DNA of 64,000 nt, from contig CM038719.1 of NCBI GenBank assembly GCA_021613375.1, forward strand, positions 35,945,747 to 36,009,746. The letters are read 5' to 3'. The translations under genes and the position numbers were made by a program. Source of the DNA: Megaleporinus macrocephalus. Its lineage: Eukaryota; Chordata; Actinopteri; Characiformes; Anostomidae. Numbering within the stretch: position 1 is the first letter of the stretch; each line of letters opens with the position of its first letter. The notes under the pieces were generated by a model that had not been told where the DNA came from, searched no databases, and worked only from the letters and a program-made list of their open reading frames with translations. Shown here in pieces: positions 35,100-48,109 of this stretch.

Positions 35100-38000
35100 A
35101 TGAGCTGCCTCTGGTATTGGTGCCGTAGAGGCAGCGACTCCAGCTCAGAAACAGAGGAGCGTCAGACAGACTTTAGTCTGAAAAAGAAAAAGAAAAGAGG
35201 AAAACGAAGGAGTGAGGACACAAAAAAGGACCAACAGGCTGCAAAAGTGGAGGAGGAGGTGGCCGTTGTAGAGCCTCCAGCAGAAGAACCAGCTGGAGGC
35301 CTAAAGAGTGTCTCGGCTGAGACACTGGAGGAAACGCCACCTCCTCCTGAGAACATCATCTCCTCAGAGCCGACTGAAATGCCTCTGGAGGAGATATCAG
35401 CAGATGCTGAGCAGCCTCTGAGTGAGTAGATGAGATGTGATTGTAATTTACAGTAAATACTAAATACTTTATAAAACAGACTGAATCATTTAGAACAGGC
35501 TGTAGTTTGTAGTAGCTACTCAGTAATAACTGCTAAATTCATGGTAGAAGATGAAGAATTCACAGCAGGCCGTTATTATTAACTCATATTAACAAACATT
35601 AGTTAATAAATAATTCACAGTAGTAATTACACAGTCCGGGAGTACTTAATAGGAGGAATTAAGTGGTAATGATTTATCTATTTCTCTGGTTGGTGAATTG
35701 ACCAATCAGAAGAGAGTTGGTAAGTTGACAGTTAACCAATCAGAACAGAGGGGGAGTTAACCAGTTACAACAGATTGGATGAGCTAAACAATCAGAGCAC
35801 ACTGGTCCAATTGGGAAGCGGGGCTTAAAGACACAGGAGTTCTAACAGAGGATGAATACAGACAGATTCATTATGTAATGTTATATATTATGTTATATAT
35901 TATGTAAGTATAAAGTATGTGAATATATTTGAGCAGAACCCCAAAATAAAAATATGAATATTAATTAAGAGTGTAAATGATGAATCTATGGAGGGTAAGT
36001 AAAGTAAAGGAAATGATGATAAAAGCACAACTGGTTTGAAATCCTGTTAGTTTTAATGTTTATTTAATTTTTAATTTAATTTAGCAGATAATGAGACGGA
36101 GACCTTAATGGCGGCTAATGAAGTTCATTAATAAACATTCTGCTTGATGTCTCTAGAAGGACAGTCAGACATGGAAGCTGAGCCCACCATCCAGCTACAC
36201 CTGGCTGAGCAGAACTTCATTTATCCCCTGAGTAAGTCAAGTAAATCATTACTAGATAAAATTATAATTATTAAACAGCTGCTGTTTTTAGTCATTTATA
36301 AGATATTAACACTCATGTTATTAATCATGAATAGGCTGTTTTGGTCTGATATGAGTAATAACAGTAGAAGATTCACCTTCAGTGCTGAAAATCAGTTTGC
36401 AGCTATTAAAGAACTCAGACACGTTTTACTAAGTGAATCTAGATTTGTCCAGTTTTTGGGTGAATAACACAAACATGATGGTCAGATTGAACCACAGTGA
36501 TGGATTTGAACAGCTGTTGATGTTTCTTCATGTCACAGCAGGAGAGGAGCTCCAGACAGGAGGCGAGCTCCATACAGCAGTAGAGCACACTGAAAAGCTG
36601 ATTGCTCCTGCTGTCGAGCAGCTCGCCCTGGAGGAGCTTCCGGCTCACATTGAGCCACTTCAGGGTGAGTAAAGGAACCAGATCCCAGGTTCTATTGCAG
36701 AAATAGGTTCGTACAGGGTTCTTGGGTTAGATATTTAGCTCTGGAGAAAAGCTTTCATTGGTATACAAGGTTCTTCATCTTTCTTTAAAGCAACCTCCAA
36801 TAAGATGTTCTTTAGGGAACACATAGTGGTTTCTTCTATGGCATCGTTCAAGAAGAAAGATTATTAATACTTCAGTATTAGCATTTTGGAAGACATCAGA
36901 TGTAATACTGTGTTCAGGTACTTTACTGAATGATCTGCTGAAACTCTACAGGCTTTATTAGTGTAATACAGTGTTCAGGTACTTTACTGAATGATCTGCT
37001 TAATCTCTACAGGCTTTATTAGTATAATACAGTGTTCAGGTACTTTACTGAATGATCTGCTGAGAGTCTACAGGCTTTATTAGTGTAATACAGTGTTCAA
37101 GTACTTTACTGAATGATCTGCTGAAACTCTACAGGCTTTATTAGTGTAATACAGTGTTCAGGTACTTTACTGAATGATCTGCTGAAACTCTACAGGCTTT
37201 ATTAGTGTAATACAGTGTTCAGGTACTTTACTAAATAATCTCCTGAGACTCTACAGGCTTTATTAGTGTAATACAGTGTTCAGGTACTTTACTGAATGAT
37301 CTGCTGAAACTCTACAGGCTTTATTAGTGTAATACAGTGTTCAGGTATTTTACTGAAGGATCTGCTGAGACTCTACAGGCTTTATTAGTGTAATACAGTG
37401 TTCAGGTGTTTTACTGAATGATCTGCTGAAACTAGACCCACCCCTTGTTCTACACTGGCACGTGTGTGTTTCCACTATTGAGCAGTGATCTTTGGAGTCA
37501 GGGTTAGTCTCCCAGCAGACACAGCTTATCACGCCGCGGATCAGTTACTTATAAGCTCTCCTAAACTGCAGCTAGATCCTCAGATCCATAGAGAAATATA
37601 TTCAGTTTGGTTGAGGTCAATCCCTCAGATATTGGTATAAGGTCCTGTGTAAAAATAAAGAATTAATGAAATGAACCAAAATTAATTTTTAATTAAAAGT
37701 ACAACTGATCTGAGTGGTTGAGTTGACCAATCAGAGCACACTGGTCCAATTGGGAAGCAGGGCGTAAAGACACAGGAGGTCTAACAGAGTGTTTCAGACA
37801 GAGAATGAATACAGACAGATACATTATGAGAAATATATTATGTTTTAAGAAGTACGTAAATGTATTTAAGTATAAAGTATGTAAATATATTTGAGCAGAA
37901 CCCCAAAATAAAAATATGAATATTAATTAAGAGTGTAAATGATGAATTTATGGAGGGTAAGTAAAGTAAAGGAAATGATGATAAAAGCACAACCGGTTTG

Positions 38001-41000
38001 AAATCCTGTTAGTTTTAATGTTTATTTAATTTTTAATTTAATTTAGCAGATAATGGGACGGAGACCTTAATGGCGACTAATGAAGTTTATTAATAAACAT
38101 TCTGCTTGATGTCTCTAGAAGGACAGTCAGACATGGAAGCTGAGCCCACTGTCCAGCTACACCTGGCTGAGCAGAACTTCATTTATCCCCTGAGTAAGTC
38201 AAGTAAATCATTACTAGATAAAATTATTATTATTAAACAGCTGCTGTTTTTAGTCATTTATAAGATGTTAACACTCATGTTATTAATCATGAATAGGCTG
38301 TTTTGGTCTGATATGAGTAATAACAGCAGAAGATTCACCTTCGGTGCTGAAAATCAGTTTGCAGCTATTAAAGAACTCAGACTCGTTTTACTAAGTGAAT
38401 CTAGATTTGTCCAGTTTTTGGGTGAATAACACAAACATGATGGTCAGATTGAACCTCAGTGATGGATTTGGACACCTGTTGATGTTTCTTCATGTCACAG
38501 CAGGAGACGAGCTCCAGACAGGAGGCGAGCTCCAGACAGCAGTAGAGCTCGCTGAAAAGCTGATTGCTCCTGCTGTCCAGCAGCTCGCCCTAGAGGAGCT
38601 TCCGGCTCACATCACACTTCAGGGTGAGTAAAGGAACCAGATCTCAGGTTCTATAGCAGTAATAGGTTCGTACAGGGTTCTTGGGTTACATATACAGCTC
38701 TGGAGAAAAGCTTTCATTGGTATACAAGGTCCTTCATCTTTCTTTAAAGCAACCTCCAATAAGATGTTCTATAGGGAACGCATAGTGGTTCTTCTATGGC
38801 ATCGTTCAAGAAGAAAGAATACTCATACTTCAGTATTAGCACTTTGGAAGACATCAGATGTAATACAGTGTTCAGGTACTTTACTGAATGATCTGCTGAA
38901 ACTCTACAGGCTTTATTAGTGTAATACAGTGTTCAGGTACTTTACTGAATGATCTGCTGAGAGTCTACAGGCTTTTTTAGTGTAGTACAGTGTTCAGGTA
39001 CTTTACTGAAGGATCTGCTTAAACTCTACAGGCTTTATTAGTGTAATACAGTGTTCAGGTACTTTACTAAATAATCTCCTGAGACTCTACAGGCTTTATT
39101 AGTGTAATACAGTGTTCAGGTACTTTATTGAATGATCTGCTGAAACTCTACAGGCTTTATTAGTGTAATACAGTGTTCAGGTACTTTACTGAATGATCTG
39201 CTGAAACTCTACAGGCTTTATTAGTGTAATACAGTGTTCAGGTACTTTACTGAAGGATCTGCTGAAACTCTACAGGCTTTATTAGTGTAATACAGTGTTC
39301 AGGTACTTTACTGAAGGATCTGCTGAGACTCTACAGGCTTTATTAGTGTAATACAGTGTCCAGGTACTTTACTAAATGATCTGCTGAGACTCTACAGGCT
39401 TTATTAGTGTAATACAGTGTTCAGGTGTTTGACTGAATGATCTGTTGAAACTAGACCCACCCCTTGCACTACACTGGCACATGTGTGTTTCCACTATTGA
39501 GCAGTGATCTTTGGAGTCAGGGTTAATCTCCCAGCAGACACAGCTTATCACACCATGGATCAGTTTCTTATAAGCGCTTCTAAACTGCAGCTAGATCCTC
39601 AGATCCATAGAGAAATATATTCAGTTTGGTTGAGGTCAATCCCTTAGATATTGGTATAAGGTCCTGTGTAAAAATAAAGAATTAATGAAATAAACCAAAA
39701 TTAATTCTTAAATAAAAGTACAACTGGTTTGAGTGGTTGAGTTGACCAATCAGAACAGAAGGGGGGGAGTTAACCAGTCACAACAGATTGGATGAGCTGA
39801 CCAATCAGAGCACACTGGTCCAATTGGGAGGCGGGGCTTAAAGACACAGGAGTTCTAATAGAGTGTTTCAGACAGAGTATAAATACAGACAGATACATTA
39901 TGATATATTATGTTTTAAGAAGTATGTAAATATATGTATGTATAAAGTATGTAAATATATGTAAGTATAAAGTATGTAAATATATTTGAGCAGAACCCCA
40001 AAATAAAAATATGAATATTAATTAAGAGTGTAAATGATGAATTTATGGAGGGTAAGTAAAGTAAAGGAAATGATGATAAAAGCACAACTGGTTTGAAATC
40101 CTGTTAGTTTTAGTGTTTATTTAATTTTAATTCAATTTAGCAGATAATGAGATGGAGACCTTAATGGCGACTAATGAAGTTTATTAATAAACATTCTGCT
40201 TGATGTCTCTAGAAGGACAGTCAGACATGGAAGCTGAGCCCACCGTCCAGCTACACCTGACTGAGCAGAACTGCATTGATTCCCTGAGTAAGTCAAGTAA
40301 ATCATTACTAGATGAAATGATTATTATAAAACAGCTGCTGTTATTAACCATTTATAAGATGTTAACACTCATGTTATTAATCATGAATAGGCTGTTTTGG
40401 TCTGATATGAGTAATAACAGCAGAAGATTCACCTTCGGTGCTGAAAATCAGTTTGCAGCTATTAAAGAACTCAGACTTGTTTTACTAAGTGAATCTAGAT
40501 TTGTCCAGTTTTTGGGTAGATAACACAAACATGATGGTCAGATTGAACCACAGTGATGGATTTGGATCAGCTGTTGATGTTTCTTCATGTCACAGCAGGA
40601 GACGAGCTCCAGACAGGAGGCGAGCTCCAGACTGCAGTAGAGCTCGCTGAAAAGCTGATTGCTCCTGCTGTCGAGCAGCTCGCCCTGGAGGAGCTTCCGG
40701 CTCACACTGAGACGCTTCAGGGTGAGTAAAGGAACCAGATTTCAGGTTCTATAGCAGAAATAGTTTCCTACAGGGTTCTTGGGTTAGATATACGGCTCTG
40801 GAGAAAAGCTTTCATTGGTATACCAGGTTCTTCATCTTTCTCTAAAGTAACCTCCAATAAGATGTTCTTTAGGGAACGCATAGTGGTTCTTCTATGGCAT
40901 CGTTCAAGAAGGAAGAATACTCATACTTCAGTATTAGCACTTTGGAAGACATTAGATTCCATCATCAGAACATATATACATTTTTATTGAACAGAAAATT

Positions 41001-41792
41001 ATTCTTATTGCAGACGAAGATGCTGCTGAAGCACCCAATGAAGTTCTTGGTGAAGTTCTCAACATCTCGGCTGAATTGAGCGACGTCACCAATCACCAAC
41101 CTGTGGGTGAGTAATGACAATAAAACACTGCTGATCACAAATCACAAAGCTGGATTACAGCACACAACCAGACTGAACATTCTCCAGTAGTTTCAGCCTC
41201 GATATCAGTGTTGAAGATGTTTTTCAGCTGAACCCACTGAAATAATAGATTCACCTGAAAAACTCTGCTCAGTAAATCTGACTTCCAGAAAGTCTCATTA
41301 GAGATTCTTTTCATTTTGTTCTCCAGCTGACATCAAGGAGCTGAACATGGACGAAGCTGGACCACAGACCAAAAAAAAGACCAGAAGGGGAACCAGAGGC
41401 CGAGGCAGAAGAATTAATTATAAGAAGGAGAAAGAAAGAGGAGAGGACCGGAGACTGGAAGCAACAGCAGAGGATCAGCAGGTACAGGGTTCATCATTCA
41501 GCTCTAGTCATGTTCCCTATAGTTCTTTTGTATTGCAGCTGGTATGTAGTAGATGTTGTTACTGGTGTTGTTGCATCTGATGCTTCTTTAAAGCAACTTT
41601 TCACATGAAAAGGGTTCTTAACATTTCTTACTGTTGTTGTAGGGAGCCGTCAATGAAGGTCAGGAAAGAAACTGGTACGGCGATGAGTGGCAGGCCTCTG
41701 GTTCCCAACAACATCATAAAAACAATGGACCAAAGCGTCTTTTCCACAATAGAGTGGACCGGACCAGATCAAGAAACACTGATCAACAATAA
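35100..41792 (+). CDS. Unknown 10-exon gene with internal exon-pair repeats, copy B
   Basis: Paralog of the gene at 2012-9002. Exons: 35100-35421, 36157-36231, 36539-36664, 38119-38193, 38501-38623, 40213-40287, 40596-40721, 41014-41106, 41327-41481 and 41643-41792. Total 1320 nt, 439 codons plus stop. All splice sites and phases match copy A. Exon 8 differs from copy A at 19 of 93 nt and 10 of 31 residues, and the last half of exon 10 is almost unrelated (ending RSRNTDQQ), while nearby introns differ by about 2 percent. Both copies keep full frames, so both may be expressed. AATAAA lies at 41894-41899. Function unknown. Confidence 0.8.
36901..37432. repeat. 61-bp minisatellite array, about 9 copies
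   Basis: Counterpart of 3840-4677 in gene copy B. Confidence 0.95.
38861..39452. repeat. 61-bp minisatellite array, about 10 copies
   Basis: Counterpart of 6163-6812 in gene copy B. Confidence 0.95.
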
Positions 41793-41975
41793 CACAAACA
41801 AACACACATACAATCACATGTACACATAATCACATACACACACAATCACATACACACACACAATCACATACACACACAAACAGACAACAAGCAAATAAAA
41901 AAACACAAAAAAAACAACAAAATCAACAAAAAATAATAAAAAAGAACCTAAGCATCCTTAAAAAACATTTTTTTT

Positions 41976-42180
41976 ATTAGTGTAATACAGTGTTCAGGTA
42001 CTTTACTAAATAATCTGCTGAAACTCTACAGGCTTTATTAGTGTAATACAGTGTTCAGGTACTTTATTGAATGATCTGCTGAAACTCTACAGGCTTTATT
42101 AGTGTAATACAGTGTTCAGGTACTTTATTGAATGATCTGCTGAAACTCTACAGGCTTTATTGGTGTAATACAGTGTTCTA
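41976..42180. repeat. 61-bp minisatellite array, about 3.5 copies
   Basis: Counterpart of 9194-9668. It lacks the usual array boundary and runs directly into the ORF scrap paralogous to 9980-10130. Confidence 0.93.
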
Positions 42181-42523
42181 CAGCGTCTGAAATAAGATGG
42201 TAAGCTACTCCAGTTATATAAGTTATGGTGACAGTGACACAAAACTTTCACGACCAACACTCAGACTGAGCTGAAAGAAAGTGACCACATTGAACCTGAC
42301 CCAACAATGTTCGAGCAGATCACAATGTGATGTTACACTGTTGCCATCAATAAGCATACATGAGGGATGTCTGTACAGATTCTCTTGCCTATCATGCAGG
42401 GACCTTGAAGGTAAAACAAAATCTACCTATTCTAATCTCAGACAGCATCAGCTTTCAAGAAATGTATGGAAATCTAGTAAATTAAAAACTATATAGTATA
42501 TACTTTATATGCTTGTTTGTATG

Positions 42524-42697
42524 CAGGGGCATAGCAGCAAATTCAGGGCCCCTGTACACTCTCAATGTCAGTGGGCCCCTATCCATGACGGTACACGAGG
42601 AACGTGAGCAAAAAAAAAAAATCATTTTTCATGGGCCCCTCTTCCTACTCGGGCCCTAGGTAGTCAGGTCTTCTTTCCCCCCACTACCACGCCCATG
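42524..42697. mobile_element. Short hAT-like MITE with 8-bp target duplication
   Basis: The element runs from CAGGGGCATAG to CCACGCCCATG. It is flanked by TTTGTATG (42516-42523) and TTTATATG (42698-42705). The paralogous site near 31530 is unoccupied, which confirms an insertion. Confidence 0.75.
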
Positions 42698-42867
42698 TTT
42701 ATATGAAGTGTGTATTAGGTGTATATTACAGTATGATCAGAGGACACTGTCTGAATCCTGCAGGTTATATACAATTTGATATCGTATATATCAGTTTATA
42801 CACAGTAAAGCAAACGACACTGTCAGAATTCTAGAGTTTATGTACATTATATTACAGCTTATATACG

Positions 42868-45800
42868 AATAGTTTCAAGTTTCAAGTTTATTTGTCATTT
42901 GCACATCATGTCAGGACATAACATGCATTGAAATGTTTGGGGTGAGACTCAGATACAACTCTACAGCAGGACAGCGTTATATATGTAAAACAGTGCAAAC
43001 ACACAATAAATAGACAATATTCAAGTAAAAATAAGCTAGAAAATATACATATAGTTAGAAGTGAAATATATAAAGGACTATACAAAACATACATAAGACA
43101 TATACATAAGACATATAGGAGGACATATGTAGAAACGTATGCATTGTCAGGTTATCTAAGAAGATATATCTATTTAGTGATATTGTTCATAGCAGCGATA
43201 TTAGAATAAATAATAAAATAGTATAACATAATATAATATAGCAGTGGCCGAGTGAAACGGTATTGGGGTCTTTCAGCCTCACTGTTTGTTCAGAAGCCTG
43301 ACAGCGTGTGGGTAGATACTGTTCAGTAGCTGGTTGTTCTGGTCTGGATGCGGAATCTCCTGCCTCCTGGGTGAGGTAGCGGGACTGGTAGATGTCCTGT
43401 AAGGCTGGTAGTTTGTTCCTCAGGCAGCGGGACTGGTAGATGTCCTGTAAGGCTGGTAGTTTGTTCCTCAGGCAGCGGGACTGGTAGATGTCCTGTAAGG
43501 CTGGTAGTTTGTTCCTCAGGCAGCGGGATTGATAGATGTCCTGTAAGGCTGGTAGTTTGTTCCTCAGGCAGCGGGACTAGTAGATGTCCTGTAAGGCTGG
43601 TAGTTTGTTCCTCAGGCAGCGGGACTGGTAGATGTCCTGTAAGGCTGGTAGTTTGTTCCTCAGGCAGCGGGACTGGTAGATGTCCTGTAAGGCTGGTAGT
43701 TTGTTCCTCAGGCAGCGGGATTGATAGATGTCCTGTAAGGCTGGTAGTTTGTTCCTCAGGCAGCGGGACTGGTAGATGTCCTGTAAGGCTGGTAGTTTGT
43801 TCCTCAGGCAGCGGGACTGGTAGATGTCCTGTAAGGCTGGTAGTTTGTTCCTCAGGCAGCGGGACTGGTAGATGTCCTGTAAGGCTGGTAGTTTGTTCCT
43901 CAGGCAGCGGGACTGGTAGATGTCCTGTAAGGCTGGTAGTTTGTTCCTCAGGCAGCGTGATTGATAGATGTCCTGTAAGGCTGGTAGTTTGTTCCTCAGG
44001 CAGCGGGACTAGTAGATGTCCTGTAAGGCTGGTAGTTTGTTCCTCAGGCAGCGGGACTGGTAGATGTCCTGTAAGGCTGGTAGTTTGTTCCTCAGGCAGC
44101 GGGACTGGTAGATGTCCTGTAAGGCTGGTAGTTTGTTCCTCAGGCAGCGGGACTGGTAGATGTCCTGTAAGGCTGGTAGTTTGTTCCTCAGGCAGCCGGA
44201 CTGGTAGTTGTCCTGTAAGGCTGGTAGTTTGTTCCTCAGGCAGCGGACTGGTAGATGTCCTGTAAGGCTGGTAGTTTGTTCCTCAGGCAGCGGGGACTGG
44301 TAGATGTCCTGTAAGGCTGGTAGTTTGTTCCTCAGGCAGCCGGACTGATAGATGTCCTGTAAGGCTGGTAGTTTGTTCCTCAGGCAGCGGACTGGTAGAT
44401 GTCCTGGTAAGGCTGGTAGTTTGTTCCTCAGGCAGCGGGACTGGTAGATGTCCTGTAAGGCTGGTAGTTTGTTCCTCAGGCAGCGGACTGGTAGATGTCC
44501 TGTAAGGCTGGTAGTTTCCTCTCAGCGGGACTGGTAGATGTCCTGTAAGGCTGGTAGTTTGTTCCTCAGGCAGCGGGACTGGTAGATGTCCTGTAAGGCT
44601 GGTAGTTTGTTCCTCAGGCAGCGGGACTGGTAGATGTCCTGTAAGGCTGGTAGTTTGTTCCTCAGGCAGCGGGACTGGTAGATGTCCTGTAAGGCTGGTA
44701 GCTTGCAGCGGGACTGGTAGATGTCCTGTAAGGCTGGTAGTTTGTTCCTCAGGCAGCGGGACTGGTAGATGTCCTGTAAGGCTGGTAGTTTGTTCCTCAG
44801 GCAGCGGGACTGGTAGATGTCCTGTAAGGCTGGTAGTTTGTTCCTCAGGCAGCGGGACTGGTAGATGTCCTGTAAGGCTGGTAGTTTGTTCCTCAGGCAG
44901 CCGGACTGGTAGATGTCCTGTAAGGCTGGTAGTTTGTTCCTCAGGCAGCGGGACTGGTAGATGTCCTGTAAGGCTGGTAGTTTGTTCCTCAGGCAGCGGG
45001 ACTGGTAGATGTCCTGTAAGGCTAGTAGTTTGTTCCTCAGGCAGCGGGACTGGTAGATGTCCTGTAAGGCTGGTAGTTTGTTCCTCAGGCAGCGGGACTG
45101 GTAGATGTCCTGTAAGGCTGGTAGTTTGTTCTTCAGGCAGCGGGACTGGTAGATGTCCTGTAAGGCTGGTAGTTTGTTCCTCAGGCAGCCGGACTGGTAG
45201 TTGTCCTGTAAGGCTGGTAGTTTGTTGCCTATGATGTATTCTGCTGACCTCACCACTTCTTTTAGGGCCTTCCGGTCGCAGGTAGTGCAGCTGCCGTTCC
45301 AGACAGTGATGCAGCCCGTTAGGATGCTCTCTATAGTGCATCTGTAGAAGCTGGTGAGGAGATCAGGAGGCAGTCCAATCTTCCTGAGCCTGCTGACACG
45401 GCAGATCTCACAATCGTGTTTGTGTGGAGGGACCAGGTGAGGTCATCAGAGAGGTGAACGCTGAGGAACTTAACACTGCTGACTCTCTCCACTTCAGCCT
45501 CGTTGATGTAAAGGGGAGAGTGACCGCACTTCTGCTGCTTCCTGTAGTCCACAATCATCTCCTTCATTCTGCTGATGTTTAGACAGAGATTGTTGTCGTG
45601 GCTCCACTCTGACAGAGCGCTGACCTCGTCTCTATAGGCTGTTTCATGTCCATCTGTGATGAGGCCTAGGATGGTAGTGTCATGAGGTTGGAAGACTGTT
45701 TGGCTACACAATCATGAGTGTACAGGGAATACAGGAGTGGGCTGAGTACACATCCCTGGGGGGCCCCGTGCTCAGAGTCAGAGTGGAAGAGATGCTGTCG

Positions 45801-46018
45801 CCCACTCTCACCACCTGCGGTCTGCTCGTCAGGAAGTCCAGGATCCAGTTGCAGAGATGAGAGTTCAAACCCAAGTCTTTGAGGTTCGGGATGAGTTTGG
45901 CTAGGATGGTTGTGTTGAATGCTGAGCTGTAATCTATGAACAGCATTCTCATATATGTGTTCTTTCTGTCCAAGTGTGTGAGAGCAGTGTGTACGGTCGT
46001 CTGTAGATCTGTTAATAT
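42868..46018 (-). pseudogene. LINE copy whose ORF2 contains a 48-bp minisatellite
   Basis: The paralogous empty site near 31690 defines the insertion. On the minus strand, broken frames show reverse-transcriptase motifs ([51 protein letters not shown]) from 46018 to about 45350, then GCITVWNGSC, VVRSAEYIIG and the start of NKLPALQDIYQSRCLR. That last peptide is repeated by the minisatellite. The C-terminal end and UTR lie at 43360-42868. Frameshifts make it inactive. It belongs to the L2/CR1/Rex group in a broad sense. Confidence 0.88.
43360..45228 (-). repeat. 48-bp minisatellite derived from LINE coding sequence, about 38 copies
   Basis: The minus-strand unit encodes 16 residues, NKLPALQDIYQSRCLR. 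Most units are exactly 48 bp, so the frame persists. A few have single-base indels, and two are shortened (near 44518 and 44702). The array begins and ends at the matching place in the LINE ORF, so it is an in-place expansion. Confidence 0.95.
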
Positions 46019-46353
46019 AGTGTCGCTGTCCAAAAGATACTTGTTTTTCTTTGTACAGTGAAAATATAGCAGTGATTTTCAACAAAGCTATTATGTGTAC
46101 ATTATATGAAGTGTGGACTAAAAGAAAAGAGCCACAAAGAAGACTAGTTACACTGAATCAGACTAAAAGTACAGTATGTTTTTAGTTTTACTGTAAAATT
46201 GTCATTTTGGAGATTTTTTTGTAGGCACTGTTACTTCAATTATTACTTTTTCTTTTCTGGGATAGGATTACAGAGCTGATAACCACAGCTGTCCTCTGTA
46301 AATGAATGAGGGAGTGTTTTTGTACAGCTCTGTCACTGTTTTCTATCACTGTG

Positions 46354-46799
46354 TGTCTCACACAATAATACACAGCAGTGTCTTCACTCTTCAGACTGTT
46401 CATCTGTAAGTACAGCTGACTGCTGGAGTCGGATCTGGAGATGGTGAATCTTCCCTGCACTGACTGGGAATAAGAGATGTGAGAGCTGGATGTGTGTATG
46501 AACGCAATCCATTCCAGTCCTTTCCCAGGAGCCTGTCTGACCCAGTCCATGTGATAGCTACTGAATGTGAATCCAGAAGCTGTACAGGTCAGTTTATGAG
46601 ACTCTCCAGGTTTTTTAATCACAGCTTCAGACTGAGTGAGAGTCTGACTCTGAAAACCTGCAGAAAAGAAGAAGAATGAAAGTTCTGAATGAAACATGAT
46701 CACAGAAAGAGTTTCTCTGTATTTTACTCTCTTATTCAAAACCTGACACGTACATGGAAGACTAGTGAGCATCAGCAGTATTAGAGATGTACTGAACAT
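46354..46799 (-). CDS. IGHV: V11, family A IGHV, apparently functional
   Basis: Leader 46754-46799 and V exon 46354-46657. FR1 has [17 protein letters not shown]1 SYHMD, CDR2 [11 protein letters not shown], and FR3 ends [14 protein letters not shown]: heptamer 46347-46353, 23-bp spacer, nonamer ACAAAAACA 46315-46323. Octamer 46885-46892. Its 5' flank (46920-48060) is paralogous to that of V22. Confidence 0.96.
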
Positions 46800-47379
46800 G
46801 GTTGAGGTTGTAGCTGAACTGATGATCTTCTCTCTGCAGGTCTCTCAGTGCTGTTCAGCATCTCTTCATAAAGAGAGGAGGAGGATTTGCATAGTTACAG
46901 TTTCAGATTGATTACCTCACTCGTCTCTGAACTGTATGTACTTATATGGACTGAGTAAACTTTCACTACTCTCCTTTTTAATATGGTTGCCAGATTGTAT
47001 TGGTTTCATCATGTCCTCCATTCTCTCTTTTTCTCTCATTAATGTACATGGAGTTGTCTTTTTAATAAAAGTTTAATAAAATATTAATAAATAACAGTTT
47101 CATTCACCATTTTTTCTTCTATAATGAAGCCTGACTTTAAAAAATCAAGCTGCAGAAAAACATTTCACACCCTCTTTAACAGATTTACCTCATCATTTAT
47201 TTATTGATGGGCTTCGACTGACTGATCTGAACTCCTGCATAACTTCTTTCATCTTAAAGAATAAAAGTAAGTCTATTTGTATTCACTACAAGGATTATTC
47301 TAGTTACTGTCTGTAACACTAATGTTAACTAGTTAAAGGTGTCCTGCACAGAGAACTGCTTAGATGGTAACATTATGAA

Positions 47380-47580
47380 GAGTTTTCAGCGTCATGGCCC
47401 CCAAATAGTGGAACACATTATCACCACAATCTCTTTGTGACTGTCTCTCACTCTCCTCCTTCAAAGCTCAACTCAAATCATACCTCTTTTCTCAGTACTT
47501 TCTCTCTGCTGCTCACTGAAACTTATGTTGTACTGCTGATGTAAAGCATACTTGAGTATGAGAAAGACACTATATACATC
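47380..47580 (+). pseudogene. Decayed LINE C-terminal fragment
   Basis: Pieces like VMAPK, WNTLSPQSL and LKSYLFSQYF match the WNxLP region near the ORF2 end of L2-like elements. A paralog is at 62870-63060. Confidence 0.6.
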
Positions 47581-47582
47581 AA

Positions 47583-47586
<4 letters not shown>

Positions 47587-47629
<43 letters not shown>
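47587..47629. repeat. (TTA)n microsatellite
   Basis: About 14 steps directly after the LINE remnant. Confidence 0.95.
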
Positions 47630-47740
47630 GCTCATATTAAGTACCGAACACTGGCTCTCCTCCTCTTTCTGAGACTCTAAGAACCAATAACTGATTAAAG
47701 ATTGACTGTACAGTTATGATTTATGGGTCTGTGCTTGATG

Positions 47741-47830
47741 TACTGAGTAATAAACAGTAGTGTCTTCACTCTTCCAGCTGTTTATCTGTGAGTACAGCTG
47801 ACTACTGGATCAGATCTAAAGAGTGTGAAT
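47741..47830 (-). pseudogene. IGHV: V12, family A FR3 relic
   Basis: The complement keeps the region of [11 protein letters not shown] and EDT with changes. No RSS or other V parts remain. A paralog is V23. Confidence 0.65.
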
Positions 47831-48038
47831 CATATAGATGGACTGACAGACGGATGGAGAGATAGATGGGTGGATGGATGGATGGATCAATCCTCCAGTA
47901 ATGGTTTTATTAAAGTAAGCAGGACCATGAAGTTATTTAAGCTATATAAGAGTTGTAGAACCAAATCTATCATTTTATATTAAACCTATAACCTCTCAGT
48001 TCATAGTTTGATAGAAGCTGCACTGTATTTTGATGTTC

Positions 48039-48105
48039 TAGCGCCTCCTGCTGGTCTATAATTAAACTTAGTTCCATTTTTTAAACCACTCTGCTGAGTT
48101 TTGGT
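48039..48105 (-). pseudogene. Family B RSS remnant with a CTCF-like motif
   Basis: The CTCF-like TAGCGCCTCCTGCTGG (48039-48054) and a nonamer-like AGTTTTGGT (48097-48105) remain at the normal 42-bp spacing. The V segment itself is gone. Confidence 0.6.
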
Positions 48106-48109
48106 GCAG

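Larger units (their letters stand above)
36157..40721 (+). repeat. Three tandem exon-pair units in gene copy B
   Basis: Units begin at 36157, 38119 and 40213 (periods 1962 and 2094 bp). The C-terminal residues of the small exon vary from unit to unit (NFIYPL, NFIYPL, NCIDSL), as they do in copy A (GSTDPL, SCIDSM, SSTDPL). Confidence 0.85.
33294..42325. repeat. Segmental duplication, copy 2
   Basis: Paralog of 1-10128, same order and orientation. It lies about 33.3 kb away with ten V loci (V01-V10) between the copies, so the V cluster is flanked and partly divided by the unknown gene. Confidence 0.9.

Noticed and set aside
44283..45341. 352-codon ORF with repeated LPVPLPEEQTTSLTG
   Set aside because: This is a frame-shifted reading of the 48-bp array. 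The ancestral LINE frame is the LPALQDIYQSRC one, and neither is a functional gene.
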